DNA of 54,501 nucleotides from an uncultured Lachnospiraceae bacterium (GTDB lineage: Bacteria > Bacillota > Clostridia > Lachnospirales > Lachnospiraceae): the NCBI GenBank assembly GCA_910587765.1, contig CAJUNR010000014.1, positions 43,252-97,752 of the forward strand, in the 5' to 3' direction. Every line of letters begins with the position of its first letter. Positions within the stretch are counted from its first letter, which is position 1. The notes beneath the pieces were generated by a model that was not told the DNA's origin, did no database searches, and saw only the letters and a program-made list of their open reading frames with translations. Made by a program: the position numbers and the translations under genes. Below are positions 1 to 8,021 of the stretch, one piece after another.

Positions 1-240
1 TTGCCGGGGCGACGGGTCCGACGGGAGCGACAGGTCCTGCCGGAGCGGCTGGCGCTACCGGCCCGAAGGGTGCGACGGGTCCTGCCGGAGTTGCCGGGGC
101 GACGGGTCCGACGGGAGCGACAGGTCCTGCCGGAGCGGCTGGCGCTACCGGCCCGAAGGGTGCGACGGGTCCTGCCGGAGTTGCCGGGGCGACGGGTCCG
201 ACGGGAGCGACAGGTCCTGCCGGAGCGGCTGGCGCTACCG
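1..240 (+). repeat. 90-bp tandem repeats inside the collagen-like gene
   Basis: The same 90-bp unit begins at 1, 91 and 181. The first two units look identical over their whole length; the third matches for about 60 bp (181-240) and then diverges into the end of the collagen domain. Each unit encodes 30 residues (ten Gly-X-Y triplets). Confidence 0.9.
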
Positions 241-380
241 GCCCTGCCGGAGCGACCGGTCCTGCAGGAACGGTCACGCCTGCCGCAGCGGTGGCAAATG
301 CGACCAGTGCGGCAGATGTAGTGACGCAGTTTAATGCGCTGCTGGCGGGTCTTCGCGCGGCCGGTCTGCTTGCCGGTTAG
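3..380 (+). CDS. collagen-like Gly-X-Y repeat protein, C-terminal part (partial at left edge)
   Basis: Reading from base 3, the frame gives Gly-X-Y triplets rich in GAT, GPT, GPA and GPK, then a non-repetitive tail beginning TVTPAAAVANATSAADVV and ending GLRAAGLLAG before TAG at 378-380. About 125 residues are visible; the start lies outside the window. This tail type is common at the end of clostridial collagen-like proteins, where it may serve as a trimerisation or anchoring end piece (family knowledge; not provable here). The DNA repeats are almost perfect 90-bp (30-residue) units, so copy number probably varies between strains. Probable location is the cell or spore surface, by analogy with BclA-like proteins. 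Confidence 0.8.
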   Translation, partial: AGATGPTGATGPAGAAGATGPKGATGPAGVAGATGPTGATGPAGAAGATGPKGATGPAGVAGATGPTGATGPAGAAGATGPAGATGPAGTVTPAAAVANATSAADVVTQFNALLAGLRAAGLLAG

Positions 381-592
381 ATTCGGCGAATCCGTTATCT
401 GTGAAAGCCGTTCCACGGAGTTGTTCCGCGGGGCGGTTTTTCACTTTATAGTGTCCGGAAGAGACCGGGACGGATTCGACCGGAAATGATGCATATTTGA
501 CGGTTTTGTGATGGTGTTTTGATGCCCTGCTCATGTATTCTGTATACAGCAGGAAACGGAAAGAACCATATAGAGAACGAAAGAGGTGTATC

Positions 593-2584
593 ATGAAAAA
601 AATCGTATGTTTTATGCTGATCGTCTGTCTGTCTGCCATGTACCGCCCGACGGTATATGCAGTCGAGGAGGGAGCAAAGAAGGAGGAAACGCTGGCGCCG
701 TATTTCTTTATCCCGGGAGCGGATCCGTCGGTCGACCGCCTGCCGCTGAAGGGGACGGAGGTGCAAACCAGTATCAGCGGGATCATCGCGGAAACGTATG
801 TGACTCAGACGTATGCCAATGAAGGAGCGCGTCCGATCAATGCCAGCTATGTGTTCCCCGCTTCGACGAAAGTATCTGTACACGGGATGACCATGCAGAT
901 CGGTGGACAGAAGATCAGGGCGGTCATCAAAGAAAAGGAGGAGGCAAAGCAGGAATTTAAGGATGCGAAAAACGAAGGAAAGAACGCTTCCCTGCTGGAA
1001 GAGAAAAGGGCCAATGTCTTTACCATGGACGTGGCAAACATTATGCCCGGTGACGTCGTTCGGATTGAACTGCATTATACGGAGATGGTGGAGGTTTCGG
1101 AAGGAATCTGCCGCTTCGTATTTCCGACGGTTACCGGCCCCCGTTATGCAGGGACCGTGAGTGAAACAGACCGAATAGAAGGCGACTGGGTAGAAAGTCC
1201 CTATCTGGAAGAGGGAATAGATCCGGACAGTACGTATGATATTACAGTCAATCTGTCTGCCGGTGTTCCGATCGCGGATCTTGCAAGCAGAACGCATGAC
1301 GTCGGGATTGAGTGGAAGAAAAATTCAGAGGCAAAAGTGACGCTGTCCGATTCGGGAGACTATGCGGGAAACCGGGATTTTATACTGGAATATCGGATGA
1401 ATGGGGAGGAACTGGCTTCCGGACTCATGCTGTATGAGGGAGAAGAAGAGAATTTTTTCCTTTTGACCGTACAGCCTCCAGCCAGATTTGAGCCGAAGGA
1501 GATTGTTCCGAGGGAATATCTCTTTGTACTGGATGTATCCGGTTCCATGAACGGATATCCTCTGGAGACAGCGAAAGAACTGATCCGGAATATGGTCGGA
1601 AATCTAAGAGAGACGGACTGCTTTAATGTGTTCCTTTTTTCGGACGTTGTGTCGGAGATGTCGCTGAAATCGGTTGCGGCCACGGAGGAGAATATCCGAT
1701 GCGCTCTGGATTTGATTGATATGCAGGAAGGCGGCGGAGGCACGGAACTGGCGGCGGCGCTTGATGAGGCTCTGCAAAGTCCTGCGCCGGAAGACGCGGC
1801 GCGCAGCGTGGTTGTAATCACTGACGGCTATATTTACGATGAGGAAGAGATTTTCCAGAGGGTTCGGGACAGCCTGGGGGAGGCGGATTTTTTCTCTTTC
1901 GGTATTGGAAGCTCGGTCAACCGTTCGCTGATGGAAGGGATTGCCGGCGTCGGTATGGGGGAGACGTTTATCGTGACCGGGGAGGAGGAAGCCGAAGAGA
2001 CGGCAAAGCGTTTCCGCACTTATATAGAAGCCCCGGTTCTGACCGATATTCAGGTGTCTTTTGAAGGGTTTGACGTCTATGACACGGAACCGTCCGGCGT
2101 TCCGTCACTGTATGCGCAAAAGCCGGTGGTTCTGTTTGGAAAATGGCGCGGCGCGCCGGAAGGAACGATTCGTGTCGCCGGCAGAACCGGGGACAGTGAC
2201 TATGTGCAGGAGATTGAGGTGTCGGAGACGGAGCCGTCCAAAGAAAATGAGGCGATCCGGTATCTGTGGGCGAGAAAAAAGGTGGAGGCGCTGACCGCGT
2301 ATGGATATGCGGCGGCGGATGAACGGACAAAAGCGGAAATCACAAAGATCGGGCTGGCACACAATATGGTGACGCCGTACACTTCCTTTGTAGCGGTGGC
2401 GGAGACGGTTCGCAATCCGGAGAGGGAGAGCACGGATGTGGACCAGCCGCTTCCGCTTCCGCAGGGAGTATCGAATTACGCCGTCGGGGGCTATCTTTTC
2501 GGCGCAGAGCCGGGAGAGGTGCTTTTAGCGGTTCTGGCAGTCTTGGCGTTGCTGACGGGAGCCGTCCGGAGACGAACCGTGTGA
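593..2584 (+). CDS. secreted VIT and von Willebrand A domain protein, candidate exosortase substrate
   Basis: 663 residues starting at ATG 593, preceded by GAAAGAGGTG; an upstream in-frame ATG at 533 would spoil the signal peptide. Residues 1-23 form a signal peptide (MKKIVCFMLI..., cleavage near VYA). A VIT (vault/inter-alpha-trypsin) domain covers roughly 50-180 and a vWA domain roughly 308-480, with the MIDAS motif DVSGS at 314-318. The C-terminus has LPLPQGVSNYAVGG, a hydrophobic stretch and a short basic end (RRR), the layout of a protein-sorting signal. The exosortase gene lies 57 bp downstream on the same strand, suggesting that this protein is its substrate (inference). A metal-dependent adhesion role is plausible for the family. 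Confidence 0.85.
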   Translation: MKKIVCFMLIVCLSAMYRPTVYAVEEGAKKEETLAPYFFIPGADPSVDRLPLKGTEVQTSISGIIAETYVTQTYANEGARPINASYVFPASTKVSVHGMTMQIGGQKIRAVIKEKEEAKQEFKDAKNEGKNASLLEEKRANVFTMDVANIMPGDVVRIELHYTEMVEVSEGICRFVFPTVTGPRYAGTVSETDRIEGDWVESPYLEEGIDPDSTYDITVNLSAGVPIADLASRTHDVGIEWKKNSEAKVTLSDSGDYAGNRDFILEYRMNGEELASGLMLYEGEEENFFLLTVQPPARFEPKEIVPREYLFVLDVSGSMNGYPLETAKELIRNMVGNLRETDCFNVFLFSDVVSEMSLKSVAATEENIRCALDLIDMQEGGGGTELAAALDEALQSPAPEDAARSVVVITDGYIYDEEEIFQRVRDSLGEADFFSFGIGSSVNRSLMEGIAGVGMGETFIVTGEEEAEETAKRFRTYIEAPVLTDIQVSFEGFDVYDTEPSGVPSLYAQKPVVLFGKWRGAPEGTIRVAGRTGDSDYVQEIEVSETEPSKENEAIRYLWARKKVEALTAYGYAAADERTKAEITKIGLAHNMVTPYTSFVAVAETVRNPERESTDVDQPLPLPQGVSNYAVGGYLFGAEPGEVLLAVLAVLALLTGAVRRRTV

Positions 2585-2641
2585 AACCTGTGCTATTCAC
2601 TGTTGTTTGTGCCTGGGTGAAGCGAAAGGAAGGGAGATAAA

Positions 2642-3517
2642 ATGCAAACAGGCGGAAGAATCAGAGAATATGGATTTTTTTATCTTGCGGGTATTCTGGC
2701 GGCTTTCTGGTTTAAATATAGTTTCGGTTATGCGAAAAGCGATGAATTGCTGTGGCTTCTGACGCCGGTGACCCGGTGGGTCGCGTGTCTGAGCGGACTG
2801 TCGTTCGTCTATGATCAAAATGCGGGTTATGTCTGTCATTCGGCCAGACTGGTTATTGCCCCGTCCTGTTCCGGGCTCCGCTTTCTGATCATTTCCATGG
2901 AGCTGCTCCTGTTTGCCTTTGTACACCGTACGGGAAGCCGGAGGAAAAGCGCGGTGTGGACGCTGTTCTGTTTTGCGGCTTCGTACGGATATACGATACT
3001 GGTGAACGGAATACGGATTACGGCGTCGGTCTATCTTCCCGACCGGCTGGAACGCGCGGGGATTCGGCTCGAATGGCTGACTCCGGGCAGGCTGCATACC
3101 GTGATCGGGGCGGCGGTGTATTTTACGGCCCTGCTGATTCTGTACCGGACCTGGGACGGGATCCTCGGCCGTCTGCAAAGGAAATCAAACGAGGTTTCGG
3201 CGGCGGGGAAGACGCACGGCCGCGCGGCAGGAAATTACCGTCACCGGAATCTCCTGCCGGCATGCTGGTACCTTTTCTTCGTATTGGGAATTCCGTTTTT
3301 CGGCCGTGTTCTGAAGAAAGACTGTCGGGGATATCCGGAATACGCCGTGATAACGGTCGGCGTGTGTCTGGGAGTGCTGACCGCGGCGGAATCCGGAAGA
3401 AGGCTGCTGCGCGCTTTGGGGGCTGCTTTACATCCTCAGGCGTTCCGGACGCCCGGCGCGGGCGGATCATCCTTCCAGACCCCGCTCGCGCTTAATGAGA
3501 GGACGCAGCGGTACTAA
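2642..3517 (+). CDS. xrtK: exosortase, XrtK-like
   Basis: 291 residues, polytopic membrane protein. The exosortase catalytic triad is visible: Cys76 in PSCSGLRF, Arg125 in NGIRIT and His152 in GRLHTVIG, each in or beside a hydrophobic segment. Exosortases are membrane cysteine transpeptidase-like proteins that process C-terminal sorting signals. The adjacent upstream VIT/vWA protein has such a signal, so a dedicated one-enzyme, one-substrate pair is likely. The core family domain ends near residue 175; the rest holds two more hydrophobic segments. The last 22-23 codons and the stop codon lie in a dispersed fold-back repeat (3451-3590), so the native C-terminus was probably replaced. The XrtK subtype assignment is less sure than the exosortase family. 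Confidence 0.75.
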   Translation: MQTGGRIREYGFFYLAGILAAFWFKYSFGYAKSDELLWLLTPVTRWVACLSGLSFVYDQNAGYVCHSARLVIAPSCSGLRFLIISMELLLFAFVHRTGSRRKSAVWTLFCFAASYGYTILVNGIRITASVYLPDRLERAGIRLEWLTPGRLHTVIGAAVYFTALLILYRTWDGILGRLQRKSNEVSAAGKTHGRAAGNYRHRNLLPACWYLFFVLGIPFFGRVLKKDCRGYPEYAVITVGVCLGVLTAAESGRRLLRALGAALHPQAFRTPGAGGSSFQTPLALNERTQRY

Positions 3518-3590
3518 GGCGCGTGAAAAACCGCGCCTAAGGACCGGCGCCTCTCAATGGGTCTTTCAGGATGATCCGCCCGCGCCGGGC
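3451..3590 (+). repeat. family A fold-back repeat, copy 1
   Basis: 140-bp element bounded by perfect 23-bp inverted repeats (3451-3473 and 3568-3590). Inside are a second pairing region (around 3494-3502 with 3551-3559) and a central hairpin, AGGCGCG/CGCGCCT, near 3517-3538. The same element occurs on the other strand at 39553-39709. The copy covers the end of the exosortase ORF and may also act as its terminator or mRNA stabiliser. No coding capacity for a transposase. Confidence 0.85.
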
Positions 3591-3669
3591 TGAGAACCGG
3601 TATGTCGGAACAGTAATCCTTTCGGTTACGCAGATGAAGACGCCCGGATGAGATCCGCAAAGAATATGA

Positions 3670-3698
3670 TTGTTTCTCGGGTGCAGTTGTGCTATACT
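3670..3698 (+). promoter_or_regulatory. promoter of the homocysteine methyltransferase gene
   Basis: TTGTTT (3670-3675), 17-bp spacer, TATACT (3693-3698), about 40 bp before the start codon at 3739. Confidence 0.65.
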
Positions 3699-3738
3699 GT
3701 GTTGTCAGAAGGATAAAAACGGGATTGGAGAGTGACGG

Positions 3739-4608
3739 ATGACAAGGGAACAATTTCGATCGTTGACAGAGAGAGGACCGGTGCTTCTGGATGGAGGGAC
3801 CGGTTCCTGTCTGCGCAGTATGGGCATGCCTCCGGGAGTCTGTACCGAGCAGTGGGTATACGAGCATCCGGAAGTGATTGCGAAGCTTCAGCAGGAATAC
3901 GCGGACGCCGGCTCAGGGATTCTCTATGCGCCCACGTTCGGAGCGAACCGGATTTCTCTGGAAAATATGGGGCTTGCGGACCGGGTGGAAGAATTTAATC
4001 GTACACTGGCAGAAAGGACGGTTCAAAATGTGGGCGGAAAGGTCCTGGTGGCCGGTGATCTGTCCACGACCGGCAAACCGATGGAGCCGTATGGTCCCAT
4101 GACCTATGCCGGCCTGATGGACGTATATAAAGAGCAGATCCGTTATCTTGCGGAGGCGGGAGCGGAGCTTCTGGGAGCGGAGACGCTGCTTTCTCTGGAA
4201 GAAGCGCTGGTGATCTGTGACGCGGCGAGGGATGTCTGCGATCTGCCGCTCATGGTTACCTTTACCTGCGAGGGGGACGGCAACCTGTACTTCGGAGGGT
4301 CCGTAGCGGAGGCGGCTGTCTCGCTGGAAGCCATGGGCGTGGACGCGGTGGGCGTGAATTGCTCGGTCGGACCGGATCAACTCGAGGCAGTGATCCGCCG
4401 GTTAAAACAAAGCGTGTCGATTCCCATTGTGGCAAAACCGAATGCGGGTATGCCGGTGATTACGGAGACCGGAGAGGCGGTGTACAGTATGGGCGCGGAA
4501 GGTTTTGCGCGGCATGTGCTGCATCTGCGGGACTGCGGTGCGTCCATCATCGGCGGATGCTGCGGAACGACGCCGGAGTACATCCGTGAGATCAAGAAGA
4601 GTCTGTAA
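3739..4608 (+). CDS. homocysteine S-methyltransferase family protein
   Basis: 289 residues, a single homocysteine-binding (beta/alpha)8 domain as in MmuM, BHMT and the N-terminus of MetH. The zinc-binding cysteines are present: Cys208 in GVNCSVGP and Cys274-Cys275 in GGCCGTTPE; LLDGGTGS near residue 17 is the usual N-terminal motif. It methylates homocysteine to methionine from a small-molecule or corrinoid donor; the donor cannot be read from sequence. With no folate or cobalamin domains it is either a stand-alone enzyme or the homocysteine half of a split methionine synthase. The CotH-like gene starts 1 base after the stop codon, so they are probably cotranscribed. Confidence 0.85.
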   Translation: MTREQFRSLTERGPVLLDGGTGSCLRSMGMPPGVCTEQWVYEHPEVIAKLQQEYADAGSGILYAPTFGANRISLENMGLADRVEEFNRTLAERTVQNVGGKVLVAGDLSTTGKPMEPYGPMTYAGLMDVYKEQIRYLAEAGAELLGAETLLSLEEALVICDAARDVCDLPLMVTFTCEGDGNLYFGGSVAEAAVSLEAMGVDAVGVNCSVGPDQLEAVIRRLKQSVSIPIVAKPNAGMPVITETGEAVYSMGAEGFARHVLHLRDCGASIIGGCCGTTPEYIREIKKSL

Positions 4609-4609
4609 G

Positions 4610-6187
4610 ATGAAGAAATTATGGATATCCGGTATCAGCCTTGTTTTCGGGCTGCTGTTTGTCTTCGCGATGTCCATGCGTCAGGGGGCGCGGGTGATGG
4701 AGGCGGAGGTGCTTTCGGCAGGAGAACTTGCGCTTCTGCAAAAAGACAGGGAGCCGCTGGGCGGGGAGGCACAGGCCGAACTTCTGATTAACGGTGTGCG
4801 GGCTGCATATGAGCGGGAGGAAGAGCGGTATTACATTCCGAAAAAAATTGCGGAGGACGGCTGGAAAGGGCGCGTCGGCGCGTCTGTAAACGGACTTCCG
4901 GCCTCCGTCGTCTGGGCGGAGGACAGCGCCTTTGCGGATATGGACCGGGCGATTGCCGATGGACATATGTTTCAGTGTATGATTTACAATGATACTGGTT
5001 ACGAGCTGGCATCGGTGCTTTTTACGGGACTTCCGGTGATGGCGATTGACGGCGATATGGGAGTGACCGGCGTCCGGGTTGCCGTTTTCGACCCGATTCT
5101 CAGCCTCAGAGGAGATTATCAGACCGAAGAGTGCAGGGCGTATTACAATATCCGCGGAAATGCGAGCAAACGTTTTGAGAAAATCGGTTACCGGCTGGAA
5201 TTTTATTACGCGGACGGAAGTCCGGGTAAAGATTTGTCCCTGCTCGGCATGAGATCGGATAACGACTGGCAGTTAAAGGCCATGTATTCGGACCGCAGCA
5301 AGCTTCGCGACAAGCTGTCCATCGAGTTGTGGAATCAGATTGCGGCGGGTACCGGTACCGATGCCGACAACGGCTGCCGGATGGAATATCTGGAACTGAT
5401 CGTGAATGGTTCTTACAGAGGGCTGTACGGCCTGGTGGAGCCTACGGATTATAAATCCCTTCATCTGGACAAAGACCGGGATCTGATCTACAAGGTAGTG
5501 GCGGATGAATGGCCGGATAATGACCGGTTTGACGAGAGCGAAGAGACGGAGTCCTTCACCTGCGCGGGCATCCGTATCCGTCAGGCGGACAAAACCTTTT
5601 ATTCCGGTATCTGGGAACCGTTTCGCACCTTCTGGAACAGCGGTTATGAGACGGAATCCGCAGAGGATCTGGAAAATCTGTATGCCTGTGCGGACCGGCA
5701 GAATCTGATCGATTACGGACTGTATTATAATGTCATTGCGGGAATGGACAACCGTTTTAAAAACATCATTTACAGCACGGTGATGCACGGAGACGGAAGC
5801 AGTACCATCCGGCGGATTCCGTGGGATCAGAATTATTCCTGGGGAGACGATTTCGGACCCAAAGGCGGAAAAGATGAGAAGAATATCCGTTATAATCCGG
5901 AACTTGCCGGGAGATGGCTGGAGGAGCCCGTATTCCAGAACATGCTGGCATATGATGAAGAACTGGAAGCAGATATGAAAAAAACATGGAAGCGCTGGCG
6001 GGGAAGCTTTCTGCAGGAAGAGGACTGGAAAGCCTATGCCCGGGAGCTGATGACGTATCTGGTGGAGTCCGGCGCTTTTTCCAGAGACAGCAGGCGGTGG
6101 CCGGACAGTGAAAACGTGGAGGGAACAGAGGAGATAGAAGCGTTTATCGACGCCCGTTTCTCGTGGCTGGACGGTTATCTGGAGTGA
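4610..6187 (+). CDS. CotH kinase family protein
   Basis: 525 residues from ATG 4610, one base after the preceding stop. Residues 1-20 (MKKLWISGISLVFGLLFVFA) form a signal peptide or membrane anchor. The body has CotH-family features: YYNIRGNASKRF, then GMRSDNDWQLKAMYSDRSKL, RGLYGLVEPTD, and the putative metal/catalytic segment IPWDQNYSWGDDFGP. CotH proteins are atypical kinases; in Bacillus CotH phosphorylates spore coat proteins, and in gut Clostridia related proteins are secreted and of unknown substrate. An upstream extension to 4505 would run through the methyltransferase gene in another frame and was rejected. Confidence 0.8.
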   Translation: MKKLWISGISLVFGLLFVFAMSMRQGARVMEAEVLSAGELALLQKDREPLGGEAQAELLINGVRAAYEREEERYYIPKKIAEDGWKGRVGASVNGLPASVVWAEDSAFADMDRAIADGHMFQCMIYNDTGYELASVLFTGLPVMAIDGDMGVTGVRVAVFDPILSLRGDYQTEECRAYYNIRGNASKRFEKIGYRLEFYYADGSPGKDLSLLGMRSDNDWQLKAMYSDRSKLRDKLSIELWNQIAAGTGTDADNGCRMEYLELIVNGSYRGLYGLVEPTDYKSLHLDKDRDLIYKVVADEWPDNDRFDESEETESFTCAGIRIRQADKTFYSGIWEPFRTFWNSGYETESAEDLENLYACADRQNLIDYGLYYNVIAGMDNRFKNIIYSTVMHGDGSSTIRRIPWDQNYSWGDDFGPKGGKDEKNIRYNPELAGRWLEEPVFQNMLAYDEELEADMKKTWKRWRGSFLQEEDWKAYARELMTYLVESGAFSRDSRRWPDSENVEGTEEIEAFIDARFSWLDGYLE

Positions 6188-6206
6188 AGAACCGTCTTTT
6201 CGGCTG

Positions 6207-6235
6207 TTGACAAAGGTCAGGTTCGTTGTTACAAT
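6207..6235 (+). promoter_or_regulatory. strong promoter for ilvN-ilvC
   Basis: Consensus TTGACA (6207-6212), 17-bp spacer, TACAAT (6230-6235). Only about 60 bp lie between the expected transcription start and the ilvN start, too short for a T-box or attenuator. Confidence 0.85.
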
Positions 6236-6301
6236 ATTTTGGTATGGTTATGAGACTGTACTTTGTTAAAGTGAACTCAAATGAAGAAAGCAGGAGAACG
6301 A

Positions 6302-6850
6302 ATGGACAAGGTAGTGTTTTCAATGCTGGTGGAAAATTCATCAGGTGTTCTGAGCCGTATTGCAGGACTTTACAGCCGCAGAGGCTATAATATTGACAGT
6401 ATTACTGCGGGAGTGACCGCAGACCCTAAATTTACAAGGATTACGATCGTTGCCAGAGGGGACGAGATCATTCTGGAGCAGATCGAGAAACAGCTTTTAA
6501 AGCTGGTGGATGTGGTGGACATCAAGAGACTGGACCCGGAGAGTTCCGTGTGCAGAGAGCTGGTGCTTCTGAAGGTGCTCTGCAATGAGCGGAATCGTCA
6601 GAACATCATATCCATTGCCGATATTTTCAGGGCGAAAATCGTAGACGTATCCATAGAGTCGCTGGTCATCGAGCTGGTGGGAAGCCAGAGCAAGATTGAA
6701 GCGTTTCTCCGCATGCTGGAAGGCGTGGAGATCCTGGAGCTGGCCAGAACCGGCATTACGGGTCTGTCCAGAGGCACCTTTGATGTGAAGATTCCGGATC
6801 AGGACGGCAGGCTTGTGGATTACGATTTTATAAAAGCAGACACAATTTAG
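6302..6850 (+). CDS. ilvN: acetolactate synthase small (regulatory) subunit
   Basis: 182 residues from ATG 6302, preceded by AGGAGA; an upstream in-frame ATG at 6281 lacks a ribosome site. N-terminal ACT domain (MLVENSSGVLSRIAGLYSRR...) and C-terminal ALS-SS domain with the usual RELVLLKV and GITGLSRG segments. It confers activity and valine feedback control on the IlvB catalytic subunit, first step of branched-chain amino acid synthesis. ilvB is not in this window, so the large subunit must be encoded elsewhere. ilvC follows after 18 bp and shares the promoter at 6207-6235. Confidence 0.93.
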   Translation: MDKVVFSMLVENSSGVLSRIAGLYSRRGYNIDSITAGVTADPKFTRITIVARGDEIILEQIEKQLLKLVDVVDIKRLDPESSVCRELVLLKVLCNERNRQNIISIADIFRAKIVDVSIESLVIELVGSQSKIEAFLRMLEGVEILELARTGITGLSRGTFDVKIPDQDGRLVDYDFIKADTI

Positions 6851-6868
6851 ACAATGGAGGAGAAAGCA

Positions 6869-7885
6869 ATGGCAAAAATTTATTATCAGGAAGACTGTAA
6901 TCTTTCCATGCTGGAAGGAAAGACCATCGCAGTCATCGGCTACGGCAGCCAGGGACACGCGCATGCTCTGAATGCAAAGGAGTCCGGATGTCACGTCATC
7001 ATCGGTCTTTACGAGGGAAGCAGATCCTGGAAGCGCGCCGAGGAGCAGGGCTTTGAGGTGTATACGGCTGCTGAAGCTGCAAAAAAAGCGGATATCATCA
7101 TGATTCTGATCAATGACGAGCTGCAGGCTTCCATGTATAAGAAGGATATTGAACCGAATCTGGAGGAGGGCAACATGCTGATGTTCGCTCACGGCTTCAA
7201 TATTCATTTTAATCAGATCGTGCCGCCGAAGAATGTCGACGTTACGATGATCGCCCCCAAGGGACCGGGACATACCGTGAGAAGCGAGTATCAGGCAGGC
7301 AAAGGAGTTCCTTGTCTGGTGGCGGTTCATCAGGATGCAACCGGCAGGGCGCTGGAGACGGCGCTGGCTTACGCGCTGGCAATCGGCGGGGCAAGAGCGG
7401 GCGTTCTTGAGACCACGTTCCGTACGGAGACAGAGACGGATCTGTTCGGTGAGCAGGCGGTTCTGTGCGGCGGCGTATGCGCGCTGATGCAGGCAGGCTA
7501 CGAAGTGCTGACCGAGGCGGGTTACGATCCGCGGAACGCTTATTTTGAGTGTATCCATGAGATGAAGCTGATTGTCGATCTGATCTATCAGTCCGGTTTT
7601 GAGGGCATGAGATACTCCATCTCCAATACGGCGGAGTACGGCGATTATATCACTGGGCCGAAGCTGATCACGGAAGAGACGAAGAAGACCATGAGAAAGA
7701 TCCTGAAAGACATTCAGGACGGATCTTTTGCGAAAGAATTTCTTCTGGATATGTCCGCGGCGGGCGGACAGGCTCATTTTAAAGCGATGAGGAAGCTGGC
7801 GTCGGAGCATCCGTCGGAGAAAGTCGGGAAAGAGATCCGCAAGCTGTACAGCTGGAATGGCGAAGACAAGTTGCTTGATAATTAA
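6869..7885 (+). CDS. ilvC: ketol-acid reductoisomerase
   Basis: 338 residues. Start taken at ATG 6869 because GGAGGAG sits at the right distance before it; the in-frame ATG at 6854 overlaps that ribosome site. The N-terminal Rossmann domain has GYGSQGHAHALN, and the C-terminal knotted domain supplies the Mg-binding acidic residues (TETDLFGEQ, and the later ECIHEMKLIVDL). It converts acetolactate to dihydroxyisovalerate using NAD(P)H. It is a class I (short) KARI by length. It is followed by an intrinsic terminator. Confidence 0.97.
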   Translation: MAKIYYQEDCNLSMLEGKTIAVIGYGSQGHAHALNAKESGCHVIIGLYEGSRSWKRAEEQGFEVYTAAEAAKKADIIMILINDELQASMYKKDIEPNLEEGNMLMFAHGFNIHFNQIVPPKNVDVTMIAPKGPGHTVRSEYQAGKGVPCLVAVHQDATGRALETALAYALAIGGARAGVLETTFRTETETDLFGEQAVLCGGVCALMQAGYEVLTEAGYDPRNAYFECIHEMKLIVDLIYQSGFEGMRYSISNTAEYGDYITGPKLITEETKKTMRKILKDIQDGSFAKEFLLDMSAAGGQAHFKAMRKLASEHPSEKVGKEIRKLYSWNGEDKLLDN

Positions 7886-7893
7886 AACTGAAA

Positions 7894-7927
7894 GGGGTCT
7901 GCCGCGGTCTGCGGCGGGCCCTTTTAT
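7894..7927 (+). terminator. intrinsic terminator after ilvC
   Basis: Stem GGGGTCTGCCGC (7894-7905) with GCGGCGGGCCC (7911-7921), followed by CTTTT. Confidence 0.8.
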
Positions 7928-7967
7928 TATGCACACGGGCGTCCAACGGGCGCGGATTCCTTTCCGG
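7924..7967 (+). repeat. family B repeat, short copy
   Basis: Begins TTATTATGCACACGGGCG directly after the ilvC terminator U-tract and continues with a second GGGCGC block. It matches the first 20-30 bp of the longer copies at 20338 and 23109. Truncated or degenerate relative to them. Confidence 0.6.
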
Positions 7968-7971
7968 TGTC

Positions 7972-7999
7972 TTGAAATCGGTCTGTAATCTGGTATAAT
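7972..7999 (+). promoter_or_regulatory. promoter of the surface-polysaccharide-type pair
   Basis: TTGAAA (7972-7977), 16-bp spacer, TATAAT (7994-7999), 22 bp before the start codon at 8022. Confidence 0.75.
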
Positions 8000-8021
8000 G
8001 AGTTCAGACTGGAGGGGTAGC

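Noticed and set aside
1..240. CRISPR array
   Set aside because: The repeats are contiguous and coding with no unique spacers; the same is true of the 24-bp repeats at 11570.
1..321. 106-codon Arg/Leu/Pro-rich ORF at the left edge
   Set aside because: It is the wrong frame of the collagen-like repeat; frame from base 3 gives regular Gly-X-Y.
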